DNA of 64,000 nt from Nansenia antarctica (taxonomy: Eukaryota; Chordata; Actinopteri; Argentiniformes; Microstomatidae). Position 1 is the stretch's first letter, and every line of letters begins with the position of its first letter. Position numbers and translations under genes: made by a program. Positions 56,601-64,000 of this stretch are shown piece by piece. Below the pieces are notes generated by a model. That model worked only from the letters and a program-made list of their open reading frames with translations. It had not been told where the DNA came from and searched no databases. Location of the stretch: contig OZ022345.1 of assembly GCA_963989245.1 (NCBI GenBank), positions 53,195,352 to 53,259,351 of the forward strand, read 5' to 3'.

Positions 56601-59600
56601 CAATCTGTGTAGAGGAATGGGCCAAAATCACACCTGAATACTGCGGGCGATTAGTTACTTCATACAGAAAGTGCCTTGAAGCTGTCATTACAAACAAAGG
56701 CTTCTCCACTAAGTATTGAATTAATTTCAGTTAGTGTGTTCAATACTTTTTCCCTGTTTCATTCCACTTTATTACACATAACTTTATTTACATATGGACT
56801 TTAATGTTTAGATTTTGTCTGGATTGTTTGAGTTAATACCAAAGTCTGGTGCAAATTTCACTTAAATAGGCTCATTGGAGCCTACTGGACAAAATGTTGT
56901 TTAATATTTATTTCCCCCACTATATTTGTGCAAAACAAATGAAGAGTGTGGATTGAAATGCATATATGCCATTGCACATACATGATCAAATAAAATACTT
57001 GACAAAACAACAACATATAGGCTCTGAACCAAAATGAGTGCAAAACAGCAATGTTTAGGTTCAAATGAATGAAACAATGCTCATACAAAACGTAAACATT
57101 GAACAAAATGGGGTTTTATTGAAAAAATCAACAACAACAAATCAAAAGTGAATGGCTGGAACATTGCATGGTATTAATGAATAAATGTTACAATAGTATA
57201 AGAAGAACCTGTGCTATTTTCTGACTGCGGGTGGCTCTGCTCCTCAGATGCTGCTAGGGCCTCCAGGGCCTGTAAGGTGGACACAACAGCATCGTCCAGG
57301 GGCCCATCCTCACACTCTACCCCTTCTCCCTGGGTAGGGACTGAGTCAATGACAGACACAGGGATGTCGTCTCGGGCCCCCTGGCCCCTCCCGACTGGGG
57401 CTGGCCCCTGGGCTCCATGCTGCTCCTCCTCATCAGAGCTGTCTCTGAATCCCGGCGGAGGGGCTGCGATGGCCAAGTTGAGGGACTGCAGCAGCACGTC
57501 ATTGTCTTCCTCATCGTTGCCCTCCGGTGGTGGGGGGAGGGAGGTCAGGTCGATGATGTCATCGCTGGATCCCGAGAGTGTAAGGAAAGTGGGCTTGTCC
57601 ATGTCTCCCATTATGCTCATGTCCTCCTCGCAGCTGATGTCGTCCTCGTCCTCCGCGTCATCCGTGGTCTCTGCATAGCAGATGTCCCGCAGCAACGGCT
57701 CCTCGATGCATTCGGTGGTGCCGAAGATTTTGGCGGCATACTGGTGGTACCCCTCTCCATCCATGATGGGGTCCATGGTCTTATAGTCCTCCTCTAGTAT
57801 TTTATACATGGGACTATGATCCTCTACAATCTCTGGACCCTCGTCCATCAGCCTCCGGTAGCCCAGATTCTGGGGGTTCACACTGTCTAGAGGAGGATCC
57901 CCAAAGATGAAGGAGACCTTGGCGCTCCTGGGGGAGTCCTGGGGTATGGCCCTGGGTACACAGAGGAAAGGCGGGGGGTGTGGGCTTCTGCTGCCCCTCT
58001 CTGGCCTCTCTGCCATATACATGCTGTGCTGGTAGGGCGGTTGGATCTCGGTGATGTAGACGGGGGAGATCATCTCACTCTCACTTCTCCCATGATCCAG
58101 GAACTCCGAGTCTCTGTCCGAGAATTCTCGACTACATCTCTGATTGTTGTGGTCCTCATATCCTCTGCACGGGGTGCTGTATGTCCACTCGATGGCCTGG
58201 TAATTCTGCTTGACTCTCGCCTCATGGCCTGGGAAGAGGAATCAAATAGGAATTTTGATTGTCTGGTATCACATACTTTCTTTACTACTTTCTTTACTAC
58301 TTTCTGACTACAACTGAAAGCATCCAAACAATCAAATCAATACTTTTGCTTTCTATATGGCAGTGGAGGCTCACCGGTGTCTGTGTTCCCTGTGTTGCCT
58401 TTGGCCATGTTGAAGATGGAGCGGCGAGAGTCCACCAGTAGTCTGTAGTAGCCAGCGGTCAGGCAGGCCAGATTCATAGCATCGACAGACTCCATTATCA
58501 GAGTGATGGGCTGTAGAACAGGGACATAAGCAGACAGAATTGAATTGACACACTAAATGGAAACTGTAGCCTGTTAGAATGAGGTTGCAACATGCTGAAT
58601 CAAGACTGCAGCCTCAGTTACTCTAATTGTTTCCCTCAAATCTGCCTGGCTAATACGCATATCTCAACAAAACAATGAAAAACCATTAACCATAGAACCA
58701 ACTAAAACACATTAAGCAGTAGTTGATGTCTATTGGGTGTGTTTTACCTTGACATCCAGCACATGCAGTTCCACCCTGACGTTCTTCTCGTCCTCTGTGT
58801 ACATTTCGATGCGGTTGACGTGGCTGAAGTCAGCCAGCAGGGCTACCAGGTTGGTCTTGGTGTTGATCACATGACTTATGCCATACCTGGGCCCCACCAG
58901 TAGTGTCACCTCTGTGTGTTTCTCTCCTTGCTGTGAGCAGAGAGCAGAAAAATGGGCCATTTTAATAGAAACACACCACTTCTTCCATCATCATGTTAAT
59001 TATGATGAAATAGTATGACATCTTCTGAATGGTATGAACTCAGAGAAAAAGGGGTGCTCATTTACCAGAAGTACTGATTTAAACACCCGTCCTCCATATA
59101 GTCTCAAGTCACTGAGGTATTTCAGATAGTGGACCTTTGCCTGTAATGCTGTCAGCTGAAAGACAAACGCAAAAAACAACAAATAAATTGTATGGATGTA
59201 CACTGTGAATTTCATTTCAAATCAAATGCTCTGGTGGTATAATTCATCACAATAAAGAGTTAAATTGTTCAACCATGGGCGATTTAACAGCATGACAACT
59301 GCTGAAAATATTCAGTTGCGTATTCCACAAGGTGGCAGTGTTTTTCATTGTGCTGCGTCAGAGTGAAGTAGAAACAAGAGACAATCGGGATGAGAAATAC
59401 TACAGTATTCTACCTTTTTACCAGGAGGCACAAGATTCTGGTTAGTTTTGAGAATGTGTGTGAGGGCCTTCTTGATGTTCTTCTCCTTCATGCTGGAAAG
59501 TACAGCAGGAGGCAGGAACAGAGCCAGACCCCACTCCTTTCTGTGGAACAAAAAACACAGTCATTTGGGTTACACTGAATAAGACCTCCTTGAGAGTATC

Positions 59601-62600
59601 ATAGATCTATTCAATGACATCTATTCTTTGAAGACAGTCATCATTCTTGGCCATAGTAATTTGTCATTGTATACAGAATCAGAGAATCAGAGACTTTTAT
59701 TGCCATGACATGTAAACATGTTAGGAATTTGGTTTGGTACCATGGAGCACGGTTTACAGCAGGACAGGTGCAAGACAGGACAAGACAGAGAGGATGCATT
59801 GATTAACCAACAGGTAGTCAATCATAATAAATTATATTCTCATTAATTCTCATAAAATAAAAAAATATTAATTATCTGACATGATTGACATTTATTTATT
59901 GACATTTATTTGTAGAACAGTAGCAGTTAGATACAGTCGTTAATGAATTTAATGAATTTAAATTCAAAAGGGGGGTGAGAGATGGAGTGTGGTGGGGAAA
60001 TGGCCTCACAATGATCTGGGGGCCACAACAAAGCACTCATTAAGTCACACTCTTAAGTCATTAAGAACAGCAAGAGAGGCTCTTGAGTGTCATGTGTGCA
60101 GTCCTGTCGCTAGGAGACAGGTAGGTCCATGTTAACCTGGTTGCAGTGTGAAACACAAGTCACTCACTCGATGTACTTGAGGGAGACTTTCTGGGACTGC
60201 TTGGTGTTGATGGTGAGAATGTACATCTGCAGGGCAGCCAGACGCAGGGCTGTGTCGTATTTCAGCTCTGACCCAAATCTCTCCAACACCACGTCATTGC
60301 AGCTCTGGAGGAGAGGGAGAGGACAGGACGAGGTTACACTCCTCGGACTCTTCTTACTGACCATGAAACATAATATACAGGACTGTACTGTACAAGACGT
60401 CTGTGGCCGTATATTTGGCTCCCTGATAGCAGAATTCTGATCATGACTCCAAGGTCAATGATAAACACTATGTTCACAATCTTTACTTCTGAGCCAACAA
60501 TACATATACATATACGTAAAAGATAGTCAGTAATGACTAATATGATCAATTATCCGAAGAATGTGTCATTTGCTAAAACAAGAAACATAAAGTAGCGGAT
60601 GTACAGTATATCACACCGTTGTCTAATATACAGTATGTTGGAAATCACCTGAACATAGAGGTATTCAAACGCCACTGCATCTCTCCTGAGCAGGTCCACA
60701 GGGTCCTTTGGGACGAAGCTGATTCGAAAAAAGCATTTCATCTTGTGTGACCCTGGTCTCTGTGTCACCTAGGGTCATAGGACAAGGACAAGGACAAGGA
60801 CCTATTAGTGACGAGACAGCCATGGCATGACTAATTCATAAAAAAGCCAGAAGATACTGCTGTTCACATGCCGATGTCTACAAATCTGATTACATGTAAT
60901 TGAAAGCAGTCTTAGGTAAAATTAGAATGCTAATCATTCCATAGGAGATAGTAATAGCAGTATAGTGTACAATAGAATGAATATGTGTATACAGTCTTGT
61001 TTTGCTATTGTATCATATAGTTTAGGGGATGAAGACTATACAACGTCATCATATCATCATCATTTCCATCTGCAGTCAGTTACCCTACGTTATCATTTTC
61101 CTGTTTAATCACAAGCCCACCCATGTCACACTATCCATGAATTAACGCAGGTCATACTTGATAACACTGTAACTGAATGAGGGACTGATATTATCAGTCG
61201 GTTGTCAATCCATCCATGAGCCAGCCCCTACCGGTCTCACCCGAGTTAACATCTCCTGCTCAGCCCCTACCGGTCTACCCTCAGGGTGTGTCTGTCTCAC
61301 CTGAGTTAACATCTCCTGTTCATGGAGGAGCATGAGCTTGCTGGCGGTGCCCTCGGCTCTGTGCTCTAGCATCAGGGAGAAGTGCTCGATGCTCTTTATG
61401 GACAGCTTCTCTTGTAGGGTCAAGATGACATCCTTTTACATAGACAACATTCATTATTAATACAACATGTGCAAGGCACGCGCACCACACACAACAACAC
61501 CACGTGAACACAGTGCAAGTCGAAAGTCTATGCAGGAAACTCTTCTGCATTATGGATAAATCATAAAAAATACATGTTTAGTTAAAATTAAGTACGGTAC
61601 TGTATCATGAACTATTATAGTGCAATATTTTACATTTTACATACATACACAAACTTGTATATGTGGAAATGGGTTTTCTTTTCAGAAATGGAGGACTCTT
61701 AAAATGCATAACAATGTGTATAACTTGACATTCTGTGAATTTTGCTGCATAAAATTAATGTACATACAAAAAAAAGCACTTAGGATGTGTTCTCTTTATG
61801 AATACAGGATGAAAAGTTCTGACTTCTGCATGCTTAATTAAGTTAAAGCTTATTTGCCATGTGTGAGTGCTTTATGTTATGCAGGTTTTGACACTTACTG
61901 AATCATAATTAAGTAAAGATAATACTGTATGCAACAGCGATCAAAGGAATTAACACATCTATTAATAAGTGGACTATATACCACTATAATGTAAGGTTAA
62001 ATTAACAATCACTTTTGATTATGCAATATCTCCTAGAACATTACACACACTTACCTTAATGGATGTGTTACTGTCAAACTTAAATGATTTGGTCTGTCCA
62101 TTCTCCAGGTACACCTTCAGAACATTTGGCATGAACAGCAGCGAGTTGTCCTTCACACTCTCCTGAAGATTTTAATAAAATTGGTATAAGGATGATACTT
62201 AACATATTGATCAGGAGATGAAACTGTTGAACTGTCATAGTGGGTAATAACAGGAACATGTGTACATGAATGGTTTAAAATACAGTGTGAGTAAGTGTGC
62301 ATCATATCTTTCACGTTTTTCTTTCAAGTCAGTGTGATGCCATTGGACATGTTCAGCCTTCGGAGGACATTAACATGTACAGCAGTGGTGGACTCAGACT
62401 GTTTGAAGGGCAGGGGCGAAAAGAAAAAAAGGGCACCTACTGCACAACATGGGACCCCATCAGTGCACATGGTCAAGTTTAGACCATTGGAGGGGCACCA
62501 ATAGGGCACATCCTCTAATTTTCGCCACTCAAAAGGGCATTTTTGCCACTCAAAAGGGAAGAGAGACGTTTTTCAACCGTGGGGGCACCAGGAGGGGCGG

Positions 62601-63896
62601 TCGCCTCCCCTGCCCCCCCCTGAGTCCGCCAGTGATGTACAGTAGTAAATGAATCAAAGTGTGATGTGCCACTTACTGGGACCTGACCGTTGATGATGAC
62701 CTCCTCTGCAAAGCGGACTTTGACCGGATTAGACTTTAACTTGGCCTTTTTGGCTGCACTGATGAATGCAGATTTGGGTGACTTAGAGAAAAGCAAAGAG
62801 AAAACAGAGAAAAAAAGACAGTTGGTCAAAGGTTTCTTGCTCCTTCAGAAAAGCTACAGTCAATATTATTTTCTCTGTGGGTGATGAGCAATGTGCATTT
62901 ATGACTAGGATTTGCTGCTGTTCGTTTAACCATTCTCATTAGAAGCCCCTATTTCCCTGTGTAATTGATTGATTCTGGTGGTATAAGGACATGAGTGGAA
63001 GGAAGTACACCCCCACTGGTGGCTGTGTCATTGAGCCAGCCCCGCTACTGTGCCTGATAAATGAGAACAATTACAGGCTGGATTATAGGACCTGCTCTCC
63101 TGGTTGTTCTGTGTCTTATGGGATTCTGGAACCCTTTTTTCTGCAAACTGATCCGCTTTCTTCAGGGTGAGCTACTTCTCGCAGTTTCCAGTTAAATAAC
63201 ACTTATCGGGCTATTTCCCCAGACACACTACTGAGAAACATAATGAGAACAAATTATTGCTGGAAGTGTGCAATTTGTAAAATAATTTAATTGAATAATT
63301 AATTAAATTATGTTTGCATGGTCTTTATGGGTGCCATTTTTTTATTCGGAAGATTTCACAAACCCAGGTAATACAACACACTTTTGAATTGTCATAACAA
63401 AATAGTATACATGTACTGCAGGATTTGAAATTATAGTAATATTCCCCTAATTCCATCACGTTGACCTATTTTATTAATCATATTATTACCAACAGTTACA
63501 GTAGCTATTCTCATGGCATCGTAAATCCATCACCATATGGTCCTCCCTGGTTTTAACAAGTGTTGACAAGTGTTGAGGAGGTTCATCTGGGGTCTCATGC
63601 TAGGATTGACCCTGTGATGAGAAGACTTGGACAGAGTTCATGGTTTGGATTGAAGTCAACTTGAGTTAGCCAGGCACACACTCACAAGCCCGACTGTTAC
63701 AGCGCCATAGAGACATATGGGTATGTTCCATGTCTTTCATCAACAGAGTCAACACACAAATCAGAATCACAGACAGTCTATTGAGCTTTATTCCCCAGGG
63801 CTTTTACTCAGTATCTTTGGAATGACACGTTGGGAGGCGGTAAGACTTACCGGGTATGGCTGAACAACTGTCAACACTATGGACTCCTTGCAGCTC
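52406..63896 (-). CDS. frmpd4: FERM and PDZ domain-containing protein 4 (Preso), 5'-partial gene
   Basis: Scaffold known in mammals to link PSD-95, Homer and mGluR5 signalling at dendritic spines. Exons in transcript order: 63896-63851, 62781-62677, 62162-62055, 61432-61301, 60768-60649, 60304-60168, 59540-59414, 59155-59066, 58930-58748, 58510-58375, 58228-57209, 55421-54186 (or to 54140), then a terminal exon from 53678. Every junction has GT/AG and the phases are consistent throughout. The first exon in view encodes the end of the PDZ domain (SCKESIVLTVVQPYP). Exons 62162-58375 cover the FERM domain. The remainder is the long acidic C-terminal region with SGSSDDIIDLTSLPPPP, IAAPPPGFRDSSDEE, SPESSSDSGNETNSSEMTE and RDGCHRKPKIKETT. 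Visible product is 1147 residues (short C-terminus) or 1585 (long). Upstream exons, with the WW and most of the PDZ domain, lie beyond the right edge. Confidence 0.93.
54140..55421 (-). CDS. frmpd4: frmpd4 C-terminal region exon with two donors
   Basis: Acceptor CTCACAG precedes 55421; the first complete codons read VEISRAFSPESSSDSGNE, matching mammalian FRMPD4. The exon carries METKSLTGYFSKMHMGSL and KRMSSIQSEGIHSLQSS, which are also recognisable in the mammalian protein. It has two possible 5' splice sites: CACAG then GTACAA (exon end 54186) and TTTAA then GTGAGTG (exon end 54140). A perfect 23-bp tandem duplication lies at 54358-54403. Confidence 0.88.
54358..54403. repeat. frmpd4: 23-bp perfect tandem duplication inside frmpd4 coding sequence
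   Basis: ACTCATGTAGCCCTTGAGTG plus AGG occurs twice in tandem. Because 23 is not a multiple of three, the two copies are read in different frames (LTQGLHES and SLKGYMS). Confidence 0.9.
55503..56922 (+). mobile_element. Tc1-like transposon with IR/DR ends, in a frmpd4 intron
   Basis: It is flanked by TA on both sides (55501-55502 and 56923-56924). Terminal inverted repeats of about 190-205 bp lie at 55503-55707 and 56732-56922. Each inverted repeat has an outer and an inner direct repeat: GAGAAATAAGTATCGAACAC and GGAAAAAAGTATTGAACACAC on the left, with complements on the right. This is the IR/DR layout of Sleeping-Beauty-type Tc1 elements. It fills most of the 1.79-kb intron between exons 57209-58228 and 54140-55421, in antisense orientation to frmpd4. 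The transposase is broken, so it is a fossil copy. Confidence 0.93.
55868..56719 (+). pseudogene. Inactive Tc1 transposase
   Basis: The start at MMGKSKELSQELRNQIV opens the paired-like helix-turn-helix DNA-binding region (RISQLLNLRVSTIGGIIRKW). A stop follows the first 63 residues. Later pieces are out of frame or interrupted, including LSSDETKMELFG around the first catalytic Asp and FQQDNDPKHTAKT around the second. The segment that should hold the third acidic catalytic residue, usually in a SPDLNPIE context, appears deleted. Stops, frameshifts and that deletion mean no active enzyme. Confidence 0.9.
57209..58228 (-). CDS. frmpd4: frmpd4 large central exon
   Basis: 1,020 bp, phase 1 in and phase 1 out. 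Begins after acceptor TTCCCAG with HEARVKQNYQAIEWTYST, then AKVSFIFGDPPLD, EEPLLRDICYAETTDDAEDE, SGSSDDIIDLTSLPPPP and IAAPPPGFRDSSDEEE, ending VVSTLQALEALAASEEQ then ENSTG across the splice. These acidic segments are strongly conserved with human FRMPD4. The donor is ACAG then GTTCTT, a weak match to consensus. Confidence 0.9.
58375..58510 (-). CDS. frmpd4: frmpd4 exon, end of FERM F3 lobe
   Basis: 136 bp. Reads PITLIMESVDAMNLACLTAG then YYRLLVDSRRSIFNM, nearly identical to human FRMPD4. Donor ACCG then GTGAGC. Confidence 0.92.
58748..58930 (-). CDS. frmpd4: frmpd4 exon, FERM F3 lobe
   Basis: 183 bp, 61 codons in phase 0. Contains EVTLLVGPRYGISHVINTKT and FSHVNRIEMYTEDEK. Confidence 0.93.
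59066..59155 (-). CDS. frmpd4: frmpd4 exon, FERM F2/F3
   Basis: 90 bp, 30 codons in phase 0: LTALQAKVHYLKYLSDLRLY then GGRVFKSVLL. Acceptor TTTCAG, donor CTG then GTAAAT. Confidence 0.92.
59414..59540 (-). CDS. frmpd4: frmpd4 exon, FERM F2 lobe
   Basis: 127 bp, completing a Glu codon from the previous exon: KEWGLALFLPPAVLSSMKEK then NIKKALTHILKTNQNLVPPG. The intronic strand beyond it carries a SINE/LINE-tail fragment at 59,685-59,760. Confidence 0.92.
59685..59760 (-). mobile_element. Retroposon 3' tail fragment
   Basis: Minus-strand ACCAAATTCCTAACATG then CATGGCAATAAAAGTCTCTGATTCTCTGATTC. The tail matches the 3' end of the SINE in the tlr8 spacers and ends with a GATTCTCT tandem. It lies in a frmpd4 intron. 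Confidence 0.6.
60168..60304 (-). CDS. frmpd4: frmpd4 exon, FERM F2 lobe
   Basis: 137 bp: SCNDVVLERFGSELKYDTAL, RLAALQMYILTINTKQSQKV, SLKYI plus two bases. Donor ATCGA then GTGAGT. Confidence 0.92.
60649..60768 (-). CDS. frmpd4: frmpd4 exon, FERM F1/F2
   Basis: 120 bp, 40 codons in phase 0: VTQRPGSHKMKCFFRISFVP then KDPVDLLRRDAVAFEYLYVQ. Acceptor CCCTAG, donor CAG then GTGATT. Confidence 0.92.
61214..61327 (-). repeat. frmpd4: About 60-bp tandem duplication covering an exon end and its donor
   Basis: The segment with GAGCAGGAGATGTTAACTC and a GTGAGAC donor occurs at the true exon end (about 61,295-61,322) and again at about 61,235-61,262. The flanking CAGCCCCTACCGGTCT is also doubled. The two GT donors are exactly 60 bases apart. 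Confidence 0.8.
61301..61432 (-). CDS. frmpd4: frmpd4 exon, FERM F1 lobe
   Basis: 132 bp, 44 codons in phase 0: DVILTLQEKLSIKSIEHFSL, MLEHRAEGTASKLMLLHEQE, MLTQ. Donor CAG then GTGAGA. A second copy of the exon end and donor lies 60 bp further on, giving an optional 20-codon extension (61241-61300). Confidence 0.92.
62055..62162 (-). CDS. frmpd4: frmpd4 exon, start of FERM domain
   Basis: 108 bp, 36 codons in phase 0: ESVKDNSLLFMPNVLKVYLE then NGQTKSFKFDSNTSIK. Donor AAG then GTAAGT. Confidence 0.92.
62383..62634. mobile_element. Short hAT-type non-autonomous element
   Basis: 252 bp with terminal inverted repeats CAGTGGTGGACTCAG and CTGAGTCCGCCAGTG, flanked by a perfect 8-bp duplication ATGTACAG (62375-62382 and 62635-62642). 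An 8-bp target-site duplication and CAGTGG-type ends are the hallmark of the hAT superfamily. No coding capacity. It sits in a frmpd4 intron 42 bp from exon 62677-62781. Near-perfect duplication implies a fairly recent insertion. Confidence 0.88.
62677..62781 (-). CDS. frmpd4: frmpd4 exon, PDZ-FERM linker
   Basis: 105 bp, 35 codons in phase 0: SPKSAFISAAKKAKLKSNPV then KVRFAEEVIINGQVP. Nearly identical to human. Donor CCCA then GTAAGT. Confidence 0.93.
62785..63850. other. frmpd4 intron
   Basis: Intronic sequence between two confirmed exons. I see no repeat or gene inside it. Confidence 0.6.
63851..63896 (-). CDS. frmpd4: frmpd4 exon, end of PDZ domain
   Basis: 46 bp: one base completing the preceding codon, then SCKESIVLTVVQPYP, the last beta strand of the PDZ domain. 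Donor CCG then GTAAGT. The first frmpd4 exon in the window; the gene continues to the right. Confidence 0.9.
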
Positions 63897-64000
63897 CTGC
63901 CAGACAGAACACACACAAACAAAAACATCATTATAGATGTATAACTGGATATGTCAAATCCATGTGCAGAGGATGTTGATGACTCAGGAAGAGCGAGTAA

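Overview
The window is vertebrate nuclear DNA, most likely from a ray-finned fish. The evidence is spliced genes with GT/AG introns, long CA/GT microsatellites, a decayed Tc1 transposon with fish-type IR/DR ends, a tRNA-derived SINE, LINE 3' ends with short tandem tails, and a tandemly expanded tlr8 family. I cannot name the species from sequence alone.

Layout: (1) About 1-24,000 is a gene-poor stretch with no supportable protein gene. It holds microsatellites, LINE remnants, and an inverted pair of related DNA-transposon copies (about 583-2262 and 4821-5473). (2) 23,980-25,690 is tmsb4x (thymosin beta-4) on the minus strand, with two coding exons, a 5' noncoding exon and a compact TATA/octamer/CRE promoter. 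(3) 26,680-45,760 is a head-to-tail array of four intact Toll-like receptor 8 genes on the minus strand. The repeat units are 4,944, 4,944 and 5,001 bp. Copies 1 and 2 are almost identical, copy 3 is very close, and copy 4 is a mosaic with a diverged first half of the ligand-binding ectodomain. (4) 46,810-50,405 is a single tlr7 on the minus strand. (5) 52,406-63,896 is the 3' part of frmpd4 (FERM and PDZ domain-containing 4, Preso) on the minus strand. Twelve internal exons run from the end of the PDZ domain through the FERM domain and C-terminal region, followed by a terminal exon. The gene continues past the right edge.

The order tmsb4x - tlr8 - tlr7 - frmpd4 matches the human Xp22 neighbourhood, except that PRPS2 is not seen between tlr7 and frmpd4. 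All five TLR genes share one architecture: a starter exon whose only codon is the ATG, immediately followed by a 5' splice site, then one exon with the rest of the protein. TLR7 and TLR8 are endosomal single-stranded-RNA receptors that signal through MyD88. tmsb4x encodes an actin-monomer sequestering peptide and frmpd4 a neuronal scaffold, so the linkage is ancestral synteny rather than one pathway.

The most interesting material is the recombination history of the tlr8 array (very recent duplication, block-wise homogenisation, a SINE-empty site beside copy 1) and three splice-level features of frmpd4. These are two competing donors that give a short C-terminus with a PDZ-ligand-like ETTV end or a 439-residue extension, a 60-bp in-frame duplication of an exon end with its donor, and a 23-bp coding duplication read in two frames. 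All alignments were made by eye, so identity levels are qualitative.
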